A DNA stretch of 64,000 nucleotides. Source: Zhongshania marina. Lineage in GTDB: Bacteria > Pseudomonadota > Gammaproteobacteria > Pseudomonadales > Spongiibacteraceae. This document shows positions 48,575 to 56,180 of the stretch, in pieces (positions within the stretch are counted from its first letter, which is position 1; the number at the start of each line of letters is the position of its first letter). The translations under genes and the position numbers were made by a program. Location: contig NZ_PQGG01000044.1 in the NCBI RefSeq assembly GCF_002915595.1, forward strand, positions 112,090-176,089. Reading direction: 5' to 3'. The notes below the pieces were generated by a model, which worked only from the letters and a program-made list of their open reading frames with translations, was not told where the DNA came from and ran no database searches.

Positions 48575-48618
48575 GTATATCCAATAGATACACATTCTAG
48601 TATATCTATTGGATATAC
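48575..48618 (-). promoter_or_regulatory. Double-palindrome operator of the toxin-antitoxin operon
   Basis: Two 19-bp sites of form GTATATC-N5-GATATAC lie 25 bp apart centre to centre. The proximal site (48575-48593) has one mismatch (GATACAC) and the distal site (48600-48618) is perfect. Together they also form a 16-bp perfect inverted repeat with a 12-nt spacer. It is 14 bp upstream of the antitoxin start, as expected for RHH autoregulation. Confidence 0.85.
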
Positions 48619-48736
48619 GCAATATCATAATGCCAGCGCCGTTACTTACTGCGTGCTCACAAGCACTCGGCAGTTCTTGCTCAAATCAGCTACCATAGCG
48701 ATCTTGTAAATCACCCACTCGTCACGAAGCCTAGTC

Positions 48737-49168
48737 ATGAGCCCCACCAGTCGCCGTGTATGCCAAGCCCTGCTCTACGAGATAGGAGCCGTTGCTATGG
48801 TTACCCCCATACTTAGCTTTGCCTTTGATGCAGAGGTATCCTCCACACTGCCGCTGTCAGTGCTTATGGCAACAATCGCCTTAAGTTGGAATTATGTGTT
48901 CAATGCCTTATTCGAACGCTGGGAGAAGAAGCAAACCACTAAAGGCCGTTCTTGGCAGCGGCGCTTGGTTCACGGCGCGGGTTTTGAAGGCGGTTTGGTG
49001 CTGGTATTGGTGCCACTGACTGCATATTGGCTGAGCATCAGTCTGTGGCAGGCTTTGCTGGCGGAAATTGGTTTACTACTCACCTTTTTCATTTACGCCA
49101 TTGTTTTTACCTGGGCCTTCGACAAAGTATTTGGCTTGCCGGCATCTGCACTGGAAACCAAACAATGA
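48737..49168 (+). CDS. PACE-family efflux transporter
   Basis: 143 aa with four transmembrane helices arranged as two BTP repeats. Glu15 in QALLYEIGAVAMVTP corresponds to the conserved, functionally essential Glu15 of Acinetobacter AceI. WNYVFNALFERWE closes the first repeat and AIVFTWAFDKVFG the second. Family knowledge: PACE proteins export chlorhexidine and other biocides or short-chain diamines by proton exchange. The stop overlaps the next gene by 4 nt. Confidence 0.85.
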   Translation: MSPTSRRVCQALLYEIGAVAMVTPILSFAFDAEVSSTLPLSVLMATIALSWNYVFNALFERWEKKQTTKGRSWQRRLVHGAGFEGGLVLVLVPLTAYWLSISLWQALLAEIGLLLTFFIYAIVFTWAFDKVFGLPASALETKQ

Positions 49169-49680
49169 GCAAGGAAGCAAATTCGCTTCGCCTTAAATAT
49201 TTACAGGGCTATTCTGAGCAACTCTTAAATCAGGTACGAAAGCTGATTGACGACCAAGGCTTAGGACATTACATAAAGCAGCGCTACGACAACACCCACA
49301 CGATCCAGAGTGACAAAGCGCTGTATAGCTATGTAAATAAAATTAAGCAGGAAAACCTTCGCAGCGCACCGCAAATAGATAAGGTGCTATTCGATAACCG
49401 ACTCGACCTTACCCACCGTGCACTGGGTTTACACACTGCGGTATCGCGAATCCAAGGCGGCAAGCTCAAAGCCAAGAAAGAAATTCGCATTGCGTCCTTA
49501 TTTAAAGACGCAGCGCCAGAATTTTTAGAAATGATTGTAGTGCACGAACTCGCTCATTTAAAAGAGCAAGATCACAACAAAGCCTTCTATAAACTTTGTA
49601 CTTATATGCTACCCGACTACCACCAGAAGGAATTTGATTTGCGGGTGTATTTAACCGCAAAAGAACTCGGGCAGATTTAA
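49165..49680 (+). CDS. YgjP-like zinc metalloprotease (M48-related)
   Basis: 171 aa from ATG 49165. The frame is open further upstream to 49027, but that part is antisense-free overlap with the PACE gene and not family-like. The zinc site is VVHELAHLKEQDHNKAFY, with HExxH and a third His in the YgjP/DUF45 style. The start forms ATGA with the PACE stop. Function unknown; homologues are cytosolic and widely conserved. A hairpin overlaps its stop. Confidence 0.82.
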   Translation: MSKEANSLRLKYLQGYSEQLLNQVRKLIDDQGLGHYIKQRYDNTHTIQSDKALYSYVNKIKQENLRSAPQIDKVLFDNRLDLTHRALGLHTAVSRIQGGKLKAKKEIRIASLFKDAAPEFLEMIVVHELAHLKEQDHNKAFYKLCTYMLPDYHQKEFDLRVYLTAKELGQI

Positions 49681-49690
49681 GTCTGCCCGA
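49667..49690. terminator. Hairpin at the convergent end of YgjP-like and thiolase genes
   Basis: A 9-bp perfect stem TCGGGCAGA / TCTGCCCGA with a 6-nt loop that contains the YgjP-like stop codon. It lies between this gene and the convergent thiolase stop at 49697. No T-run follows. Confidence 0.5.
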
Positions 49691-49696
49691 TCTAAC

Positions 49697-50899
49697 TTAG
49701 GCGATTTCAAACAAGGCTGCCGCCCCCATACCGCCACCAATACACATTGTCACTACCGCATATTTAACACCACGGCGCTTTCCTTCAATCAATGCGTGAC
49801 CCACCATCCGCGCACCACTCATACCAAAGGGATGACCGATAGCAATCGAACCGCCATTCACATTTAGCTTGTCGTTATCGATGCCCAATTGATCGCGACA
49901 ATAAATTACCTGGCAGGCAAAGGCTTCGTTCAATTCCCACAGACCAATATCATCCACTTTTAAACCGGCACGTTTTAGCAATTTGGGAATGGCGAACACA
50001 GGGCCAATGCCCATCTCGTCAGCCTTGCAACCTGCCACCGCCATGCCGCGATAAATACCGAGGGGCGACAAACCTTTTTGCTCAGCCAATTTTCTGTCCA
50101 TGACCACACAGGCCGACGCACCGTCTGACAATTGCGACGCGTTACCAGCGGTAATAAAGCGGCCCTGTTTAACCCACTGACCGTCTTTAAATACCGGCTC
50201 CAAAGAAGCGAGACTTTCTAAACTGGTACTCGGGCGATTGCACTCGTCGCTTTCTAAGATCACATCCTTGAAAGTCGTTTCTTTCGTATCCTTATTAAAT
50301 ACCGACATACTGGTGGCAAAGGGCACAATCTCTGCGCTAAACAAACCCGCCTGCTGCGCCGCCGCAACACGCTGCTGGCTTTGCAATGAATAGATGTCCT
50401 GCGCTTCGCGGCTTATACCGTAGCGATCTGACACTATCTCGGCGGTTTCTATCATTGGAATATAAGCAGTGGGATCAATATCCAACACCGTTTGCGACAC
50501 ATTGCGGTAACTGTTTTTATGTTTGGTCTGCACCAAAGAAATAGACTCAAGACCACCGGCAACCGCAATATCGATTTCATTACACATAATGGATTTTGCT
50601 GCCCAGGCAATCGACATCAAGCCAGAGGAGCACTGGCGCTCTATCGCCATACCCGGCACGCTGTCAGGCAAGCCACCCGCCACCGCACACAGGCGACCGA
50701 GATTGTAAGCCTGCGTACCCTGCTGCGCAGCTGCACCAAAAATAACATCCTCCACCGAGGCGGGATCAATACCCGCCCGCTCTACCGCCGCGCGAACAAC
50801 GTGACCGCCCATTGCGGGAGCTTCGGTATTATTTAATGCGCCGCGAAAAGATTTTCCCATTCCGGTGCGTGCGGTTGAAACGATAACGGCTTCTTTCAT
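49697..50899 (-). CDS. Acetyl-CoA acyltransferase (thiolase), second thiolase of the steroid cluster
   Basis: 400 aa thiolase. Catalytic Cys90 lies in IERQCSSG, His356 in [15 protein letters not shown] and the second Cys386 in TMCIGGGMG. It cleaves 3-oxoacyl-CoA with CoA. It is the last gene of the steroid cluster and is not the FadA6-like one, which lies at 56180. It may remove a chain fragment at another step, such as the final C/D-ring fragments or side-chain rounds. The exact substrate is inference only. Element E separates it from the upstream SDR gene. Confidence 0.85.
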   Translation of the reverse strand: MKEAVIVSTARTGMGKSFRGALNNTEAPAMGGHVVRAAVERAGIDPASVEDVIFGAAAQQGTQAYNLGRLCAVAGGLPDSVPGMAIERQCSSGLMSIAWAAKSIMCNEIDIAVAGGLESISLVQTKHKNSYRNVSQTVLDIDPTAYIPMIETAEIVSDRYGISREAQDIYSLQSQQRVAAAQQAGLFSAEIVPFATSMSVFNKDTKETTFKDVILESDECNRPSTSLESLASLEPVFKDGQWVKQGRFITAGNASQLSDGASACVVMDRKLAEQKGLSPLGIYRGMAVAGCKADEMGIGPVFAIPKLLKRAGLKVDDIGLWELNEAFACQVIYCRDQLGIDNDKLNVNGGSIAIGHPFGMSGARMVGHALIEGKRRGVKYAVVTMCIGGGMGAAALFEIA

Positions 50900-50961
50900 T
50901 ATTTTGATTCCTGTATGAATTTTATTTATGCGTCGTGGCGCACGACACTAATTAGTCCAAC

Positions 50962-51034
50962 ACGCTGGACGGAAGACGGGAGACGCTAAACCTACTTCTC
51001 TCGCGTTTTCCGTCTCCCGTCTAGCATCTCCCGT
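50962..51034. repeat. Heptad-repeat inverted element E (variant GACGGGA)
   Basis: The left arm CGCTGGACGGAAGACGGGAG runs in 7-bp register (GACGGAA / GACGGGA / GACGCTA). The right arm (51007-51034) is CCGTCTC / CCGTCTA / GCATCTC / CCGT. It lies between the thiolase and the IpdF-like SDR gene and ends 4 nt before the SDR stop codon. Confidence 0.8.
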
Positions 51035-51037
51035 TCA

Positions 51038-51826
51038 TTAGGCTCGCTGTGACGAGCAACTCACTATTTCGCCCGTCATATAACTGGAATAATCCGAAGC
51101 GAGGAACATCATGATATTTGCTACTTCCCACACTTCGGCGCCGCGACCATAGGCTTCGCGGCTTTCCAATTCAGCCAGCAGTTCCTCTGGTGCAGATTTT
51201 TTCAGCATGGCGTGTACCGCCAAGGACGGCGCCACGGCGTTGATACGCACTCCAAAGTCTGCCGCTTCTAATGCTGCGCAGCGCGTAAGCGCCATAACAC
51301 CCGCCTTAGCAGCGGCGTAGTGAGCCTGTTCTTTTTGCGCCCGCCAACCCAGTACAGAAGCGTTATTCACAATCACGCCGTGCCCACGCTGCTTCATCAC
51401 TTTCATCATGTAGCGGGTCATACGCATGGTGCCGTTAAGGGTAACGTCGATAACCTTATTCCACTCGGGGTCTTCCATCTCGATGAGTAACTTCGTCGTA
51501 CCCAAGCCGGCGTTATTAATTAATATATCAACACCACCAAGCAACTCTTCTGCGGTGTTAATCAAGGCCTGCACGTCTTCTTCTACCGCGACATTACCGA
51601 CCTTGCCATAAACCTGTTCGCAGCCAGTTTCTGCCTTCAGCTTTTCAACCGACGCTGCCAAACGCCCCTCATGAATATCGCTAATCACAATGCCGCGACA
51701 ACCTTCCTCAATAGCGCGTTGCGCAGCTGAAAAACCAATACCCGCCCCCGCCGCAGCGGTAATAAGAACGGACTTAGCTTTTAAAAGACCGTGGCCTTGA
51801 ACGTATTCTGGGACTTTGATGTTCAT
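51038..51826 (-). CDS. ipdF: Short-chain dehydrogenase, IpdF-like
   Basis: 262 aa SDR. The cofactor site is LITAAAGAGIGFSAAQRA, followed by NNAGLGTTKLL. The catalytic Ser-Tyr-Lys set is in NNASVLGWRAQKEQAHYAAAKAG. The N-terminal GHGLLKAK and the VLGWRAQ-HYAAAKAGVMALTRC region resemble the mycobacterial KstR2-regulon SDRs; from memory IpdF (Rv3559c) is the closest. IpdF oxidises the 5-hydroxy group of the C/D-ring CoA thioester (5OH-HIC-CoA). Assignment to IpdF rather than Rv3549c is tentative. Confidence 0.7.
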   Translation of the reverse strand: MNIKVPEYVQGHGLLKAKSVLITAAAGAGIGFSAAQRAIEEGCRGIVISDIHEGRLAASVEKLKAETGCEQVYGKVGNVAVEEDVQALINTAEELLGGVDILINNAGLGTTKLLIEMEDPEWNKVIDVTLNGTMRMTRYMMKVMKQRGHGVIVNNASVLGWRAQKEQAHYAAAKAGVMALTRCAALEAADFGVRINAVAPSLAVHAMLKKSAPEELLAELESREAYGRGAEVWEVANIMMFLASDYSSYMTGEIVSCSSQRA

Positions 51827-51854
51827 TATTTTCTCCGCTTAATGCTTGGCTGTA

Positions 51855-52043
51855 TGCTTGACGGGAGACGGGAGATGCTGAGCAAAAAACGCAGTATTTC
51901 TCGACACCGGTATTTTCTGAAAAATTAATCATACTTTTAAATTCGTTATAGTTACCTACGCTGGACGAGAGACGGAAAACACAAAGGCAACATCGATAGG
52001 GTTTTGAATTAGCATCTGCCGTCTCCCGTTAAGCGTCTCCCGT
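51855..52043. repeat. Heptad-repeat element F (variant GACGGGA, three arms)
   Basis: A left arm at 51855-51879 (ACGGGAGACGGGAGATGCT) and a second left arm at 51957-51980 (CGCTGGACGAGAGACGG) are followed by a right arm at 52011-52043 (AGCATCTGCCGTCTCCCGTT, then AAGCGTCTCCCGT). About 75 bp of unrelated A/T-rich sequence lies between the two left arms. The right arm ends 5 nt before the stop of the FadE30-like gene. Confidence 0.75.
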
Positions 52044-52047
52044 ACGA

Positions 52048-53238
52048 CTACGGCCTCAACTCCTTAGGCATTCCCAAGCCGCGCTCGGCAATAATATTGC
52101 GCTGAATTTGGTTGGTGCCGCCGTAGATCGTATCTGAACGGGTAAATAGGAATAGCGACTGCAAACGACTTAATTCATAGGGTGCGTCGAGCAAAATATC
52201 GGCCTCGGCACCTAAGATATCCATCGCTAACTCACCGAGGTTTCGGTGCCAAGTTGCCCAGTACAATTTATAAATCAGCGCTTCTTTTTGCAGGCTGCCG
52301 TCGCCACTATTGCCCGACAGCATGCGCATGCTGTTGTAACGCATAATTTTTAGGCCAATATGTGCATCGGCAATTCGCTGACGAATAACAGGATCTTTGG
52401 CGGCACCATTTTTCTTTGCCAATGCCACCACTTCGTTTAATTCATTTTGAAAGGCCATTTGCTGACCAAGGGTCGATACACCGCGCTCATAGCCCAGCAA
52501 GCCCATCGCCACTTTCCAGCCGTCGCCCGGTTCGCCAACAATGTCATCTGCGTCACATTCTGCATCGTCAAAAAAGACTTCGTTAAATTCTGAAGTGCCG
52601 GTGATTTGTTCTATGGGCCTAACCGTAACATTGGGCTGATCCATTTTTATCAAGAAAAAACCTAGGCCCTTATGGGCTTTTGATTCGGGATCGGTTCTGG
52701 CAATCACGAAGCAGTATTCAGATTCGTGGGCCAATGAAGTCCAAACTTTTTGGCCATTGATAATCCACTTACCCTTGGCCTCGTCAAACCGCGCCTTCGT
52801 TTTTACATTTGCCAAATCCGAACCGGCGCTCGGCTCGGAATAGCCCTGACACCAAAATTCAGTGCCCGCCAAAATACCCGGCAGATACTTTTGCTTTTGC
52901 TCTTCGCTGCCGAAGGCGATTAAAGTCGGCCCCGCAAGACCTTCGCCAATATGCCCCATGCGCCCCGGCGCACCGGCACGAGCATACTCTTCAAAGAAAA
53001 TAACTTGCTGCTCAATCGACAGACCGCGACCACCGTACTCCTTCGGCCACCCCACACAGCTCCAACCGCCTTCAGCTAATTTACGCTCCCACTTTTTACG
53101 CTCCTCCGGAAACATATGCTCATCGCCGGGACCACCACGAAATTTTAATTGAGCGAATTCGCCCACCAAATTGTCAGCGAGCCACGCGGCAATTTCGGCG
53201 CGGAATTGTTCATCTTCGGGACTGAATTGTAGTTTCAT
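52048..53238 (-). CDS. fadE30: Acyl-CoA dehydrogenase, FadE30-like (catalytic large subunit)
   Basis: 396 aa. The FAD/substrate motifs WCQGYSEPSAGSDLA and VWTSLAHESEYCFV are followed by GYERGVSTLGQQ, where Glu251 sits at the IVD/LCAD-type catalytic position. The MCAD-type position near the C-terminus is Gly (IYGGTNQIQRNIIAE). By recall it closely resembles FadE30 (Rv3560c), which dehydrogenates HIP-CoA in steroid C/D-ring breakdown. The downstream neighbour of a small ACAD lacking this Glu suggests a heteromeric enzyme. Elements F and G flank the gene. Confidence 0.82.
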   Translation of the reverse strand: MKLQFSPEDEQFRAEIAAWLADNLVGEFAQLKFRGGPGDEHMFPEERKKWERKLAEGGWSCVGWPKEYGGRGLSIEQQVIFFEEYARAGAPGRMGHIGEGLAGPTLIAFGSEEQKQKYLPGILAGTEFWCQGYSEPSAGSDLANVKTKARFDEAKGKWIINGQKVWTSLAHESEYCFVIARTDPESKAHKGLGFFLIKMDQPNVTVRPIEQITGTSEFNEVFFDDAECDADDIVGEPGDGWKVAMGLLGYERGVSTLGQQMAFQNELNEVVALAKKNGAAKDPVIRQRIADAHIGLKIMRYNSMRMLSGNSGDGSLQKEALIYKLYWATWHRNLGELAMDILGAEADILLDAPYELSRLQSLFLFTRSDTIYGGTNQIQRNIIAERGLGMPKELRP

Positions 53239-53255
53239 GATGCAATGCTCGCTTT

Positions 53256-53313
53256 ATGCTGGACGGGAGATGGAAGACGCAAAAAATGGCTTCCCCTGCG
53301 TCTACCGCTTGTC
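53256..53313. repeat. Heptad-repeat element G1 (variant GACGGGA)
   Basis: The left arm ATGCTGGACGGGAGATGGAA (from 53256) continues GACGC. The degenerate right arm CCTGCGTCTACCGCTTGTCA (from 53295) is less well preserved than in elements E and F. It is followed 15 bp later by an element of the GTCnGAn type. Confidence 0.65.
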
Positions 53314-53327
53314 ATATTAAATCGCCA

Positions 53328-53421
53328 GTCGGATGTCGGGTGTCTGACGTCGGAGGTAAAGGCTATGTTCAGAGTCATCGTCCGACTTCCGACCTCAGAC
53401 ATCCGACTTCCGAATTCCGAC
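53328..53421. repeat. Heptad-repeat inverted element G2 (GTCnGAn type)
   Basis: The left arm is GTCGGAT / GTCGGGT / GTCTGAC / GTCGGAG / GT (53328-53357). The loop begins AAAGGCTATG. The right arm (53381-53421) has six units TCCGACT / TCCGACC / TCAGACA / TCCGACT / TCCGAAT / TCCGAC. The right arm ends on the TAG stop of the 53421-54575 gene. Confidence 0.85.
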
Positions 53422-54575
53422 TAATCAAGTAAGCCTCCCGCTACTCGCTCACGGTGATAGCTGCTATTACCTAAAAAGTGTTCGCTCGCTTTTGCGCGTT
53501 TAAAATATAAATGCACATCGTATTCCCAGGTAAATCCGACGCCGCCGTGCATTTGTAGGGCTTCGCCCGCGTTTTTGAAATACGCTTCTGAGCAATAGCA
53601 TTTTGCAATACTCGCGGCCTCGGCTAGCTCATCCGCTAAGGGGCCTGCGCTGAGTGCATCATCCGCAATGCAGGCGGCGTAGTAGACCGCTGAACGCGCG
53701 ACTTCATTGCGCAGCATCATGTCAGCCGCTTTGTGCTTTATGGCTTGGAAACCAGCGATTGAGCGACCAAATTGACTGCGGTTCTTGGTGTAATCCACCG
53801 TGATATCTAAAATTTGCTGCATGCCGCCAGCTTGCTCTGCCGCCAAAGCAATGGTGGCGAGATCTAGTATTTTCGATAAGGCTTTTGCGGCTGTTCCGAG
53901 CTCACCCATTACACTCTCAGCGGGCAAGCGCAGATCAGTTAATTCGATAGCCGCTTGGCGCCGGCTCTGATCCATGGTCGGCAATAGACTGCGCTGAATG
54001 CCATCGGTATCGGCGGGGCAGACAAATAGACTTACACCGTTCTCGCCGCTACTAGCCTCTTCGCGCGCGGCAATAATTAAATAATCGGCGCTGTGGCCAT
54101 CGAGCACATAGCGATACTGGCCGTTAAGAATAAGATCATTCCCATCGCGCCGGTAAGTCGCCGTTATGGCTTCGGCATTCCACAGATTGCTGCCGCCGTT
54201 AAAAGCGAGGGTGGCGGTTTTACCTTCAATAAGCTGCGGAAGAATCTCAGTTTTTTGATCGTCAGTACCGGCGATCAATAAGGCGTTGGTAGCCATTGCC
54301 ACGGTGGCAAGGTAGGGAGAGCACAGCAGATAGCGGCCCATTTGCTCCAGCACTGCGACCAGCTCGACATAGCCTAAGCCCATGCCGCCGTACTCTTCTG
54401 GAATATGCAAGGCCTGCCAGTACATATCAATGCAGATGCGCTGCCATAGATCGGGGGAGTAACCGAGGTCGCTTGCCATAGCGCTGCGAATAGCGGCGCT
54501 AGTGGAGGCGTCTTTAAGAAAAGACGCCGCCGTGTCGCGAATCATTTCTTGTTCTTGTGTAAATGCGAATTCCAT
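53421..54575 (-). CDS. Acyl-CoA dehydrogenase, small/non-catalytic-type subunit
   Basis: 384 aa. ACAD fold with IPEEYGGMGLGYVELVAVLEQMG, NRSQFGRSIAGFQAIKHKAADMM and a QMHGGVGFTWEYDVHLYFKRA end. At the helix-G position where the paired enzyme has ERG, this one reads DLATIALAAEQAGG. Neither classical catalytic Glu is evident. Such members form alpha2beta2 complexes with a catalytic partner in steroid catabolism (ChsE-type, FadE31-33 group). The partner is probably the co-directional large subunit at 52048-53238. Its stop codon abuts a heptad-repeat element. Confidence 0.8.
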   Translation of the reverse strand: MEFAFTQEQEMIRDTAASFLKDASTSAAIRSAMASDLGYSPDLWQRICIDMYWQALHIPEEYGGMGLGYVELVAVLEQMGRYLLCSPYLATVAMATNALLIAGTDDQKTEILPQLIEGKTATLAFNGGSNLWNAEAITATYRRDGNDLILNGQYRYVLDGHSADYLIIAAREEASSGENGVSLFVCPADTDGIQRSLLPTMDQSRRQAAIELTDLRLPAESVMGELGTAAKALSKILDLATIALAAEQAGGMQQILDITVDYTKNRSQFGRSIAGFQAIKHKAADMMLRNEVARSAVYYAACIADDALSAGPLADELAEAASIAKCYCSEAYFKNAGEALQMHGGVGFTWEYDVHLYFKRAKASEHFLGNSSYHRERVAGGLLD

Positions 54576-54615
54576 ACTGTCTCCGAATTAGACAGCCATC
54601 TTCGTATTTACACAG

Positions 54616-54640
54616 CCAGTGGCACCTTGCGTGCCACCGG
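54616..54640 (-). terminator. Hairpin downstream of the YfaZ-like gene
   Basis: CCAGTGGCAC (54616-54625) and GTGCCACCGG (54631-54640) form a 7-bp core stem plus two outer pairs with a 5-nt loop. It lies between the YfaZ-like stop (54652) and the ACAD start (54575). There is no clear T-run, so it may be an mRNA-stabilising hairpin or weak terminator. Confidence 0.45.
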
Positions 54641-54651
54641 CCTACCACAAC

Positions 54652-55188
54652 TTATAGCCGCAGTTGCAAACGTACGAAGACGCCGTCTTCAAACTCAAAT
54701 TCGCCGCCTTCAGCGTCAAATTCCATATTGCCGTAGCCAATCTGTATGGCGGAGTTTTGGAAAATCGTAAACTCCGCACTCACCGACCACTCTTCATAGC
54801 CTTCTATATCGCCAAACCCCGTGGTATCCGGCGCGTAATACAGACCGCCGCGCAAGCGAAGAATGTCATTTAGCGGCAAGCTCAAATCACCACCAAAGGC
54901 CACTGCACCACCACTCACATCAGGTTCGTCAACTTCAAGACCAATAGCTTTGGCACCAACCCGTCCGGTCAGCGCGCCGCGCTGGCCATTAGCAAACAGT
55001 CCCAGTGCCACCATATCTGCGTCATCTTCATGGTGAAGCCAATCCAGTTGCGCGCTGCTTTCTGCACTCAGATCACCGGCAAACGACACGCCAAAGCTGT
55101 CATCACCAAAGCGGAAGGCAACACCGCCTGCAAATGCCGAACTAGATGCAATAGCTAACACGGTGGCTGCAATTAAAGGGGCTTTCAT
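54652..55188 (-). CDS. YfaZ-like outer-membrane beta-barrel protein
   Basis: 178 aa from ATG 55188 (MKAPLIAATVLAIASSSAFA), preceded by AGGAG. The frame extends 14 codons upstream without support. After the signal peptide come alternating amphipathic strands (GVAFRFGDDSFGVSFAGDL, ALTGRVGAKAIGLEV, EWSVSAEFTIF) and a terminal aromatic/Leu residue (VRLQLRL), typical of a small outer-membrane barrel. The pattern suggests the YfaZ family. Its place inside a steroid-catabolism cluster suggests, but does not prove, a role in uptake or envelope adaptation to hydrophobic substrate. Confidence 0.7.
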   Translation of the reverse strand: MKAPLIAATVLAIASSSAFAGGVAFRFGDDSFGVSFAGDLSAESSAQLDWLHHEDDADMVALGLFANGQRGALTGRVGAKAIGLEVDEPDVSGGAVAFGGDLSLPLNDILRLRGGLYYAPDTTGFGDIEGYEEWSVSAEFTIFQNSAIQIGYGNMEFDAEGGEFEFEDGVFVRLQLRL

Positions 55189-55226
55189 GGTCGCGATTCT
55201 CCTGATGTAAACGTCAAAGAATAAAA

Positions 55227-56111
55227 TCAACTACCATACACTTTCTGAGCGGGAATCGCCTCCGCAAAAAGGGTTTTTACCGCTTCACCAACCTCCGCAG
55301 GCTCCCAACGAGCGCCCTTATCGACCTCGGGGCCTTTGCGCCAACCGTCAGCCAGGGAGATTTTTCCGCCCTCTGCCTCAAACACACAGCCGGTGACATG
55401 AGCAGACTCGACACTGCCAAGCCACACTAATAAAGAGGACACATTCTCCGGCGCCCAAAAATCAAAGCTGCCGTCTTCAGGCTTGGCCATACGCGTCGCC
55501 ATTTCTTCCACTGCCGTGGTCATGTTGGTACGTGCTGCAGGTGCAACCGCATTCGCAGTAATACCGTAGCGGGCAAGCTCAGCACCCTGATTTAAGGTTA
55601 AGGCTGCGATGCCCGCCTTAGCCGCCGCGTAATTTGATTGCCCAATCGAGCCCTGCAAACCAGCACCCGAAGTGGTGTTAATTATGCGCGCATCAACAGG
55701 CTTGCCCTCTTTAGACTTAGCCCGCCAGTAATGCACCGCGTGTGAAGTAATACAAAAATGCCCCTTCAAATGCACGGCCATAATGGTGTCCCACTCGGCC
55801 TCAGTCATAGAAGCAAACATACGGTCGCGGTTTACCCCGGCATTGTTCAGCACAATATGAAGGTCACCAAAGGTGTCGATAGCCTGCTTCACCGCATTTA
55901 AACTATCATCGTAATTAGTAATGTCTGAGGTGTTCACCACGGCCTTACCACCGGCGGCGGTAATCTCATCTACCACTTTTTGCGCAGCCGCTTCGTTAAT
56001 ATCATTCACTACAACCGAGGCGCCCTCAGCAGCAAATACCTTTGCATGTGCAGCGCCTAGGCCGCCGCCGGCTCCGGTGATAATCACCACTCTGTTATTA
56101 CAAATTCCCAT
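55227..56111 (-). CDS. Short-chain dehydrogenase, Rv3548c-like (hydroxyacyl-CoA dehydrogenase type)
   Basis: 294 aa SDR related to the MFE-2/HSD17B4 dehydrogenase domain. It has VVIITGAGGGLGAAHAKVFA, VVNDINEAAAQKVVDEI, LNNAGVNRDRMFASM and the catalytic NTTSGAGLQGSIGQSNYAAAKAG. The C-terminal LADGWRKGPEVDKGARW is typical of that group. By recall it matches Rv3548c of the KstR2 regulon, a beta-hydroxyacyl-CoA dehydrogenase candidate in propionyl side-chain or ring-fragment oxidation. The gap to the YfaZ-like gene is only 38 nt. Confidence 0.75.
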   Translation of the reverse strand: MGICNNRVVIITGAGGGLGAAHAKVFAAEGASVVVNDINEAAAQKVVDEITAAGGKAVVNTSDITNYDDSLNAVKQAIDTFGDLHIVLNNAGVNRDRMFASMTEAEWDTIMAVHLKGHFCITSHAVHYWRAKSKEGKPVDARIINTTSGAGLQGSIGQSNYAAAKAGIAALTLNQGAELARYGITANAVAPAARTNMTTAVEEMATRMAKPEDGSFDFWAPENVSSLLVWLGSVESAHVTGCVFEAEGGKISLADGWRKGPEVDKGARWEPAEVGEAVKTLFAEAIPAQKVYGS

Positions 56112-56138
56112 TATTGTTATTCCTCGTTTAACTGATTA

Positions 56139-56180
56139 GTCGGACGTCTGGTGTCTGAAGTCAGACGTCCGTCGTCCGAC
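56139..56180. repeat. Heptad-repeat inverted element H
   Basis: A compact 42-bp imperfect palindrome. GTCGGAC / GTCTGGT / GTCTGAA runs directly into GTCAGAC / GTCCGTC / GTCCGAC with no separate loop. The last base is the first base of the complemented TAG stop of the FadA6-like gene. Confidence 0.85.

Noticed and set aside
49027..49164. 46-codon upstream extension of the YgjP-like protein
   Set aside because: It lies within the PACE coding sequence in another frame, and the ATGA overlap at 49165 is the natural start.
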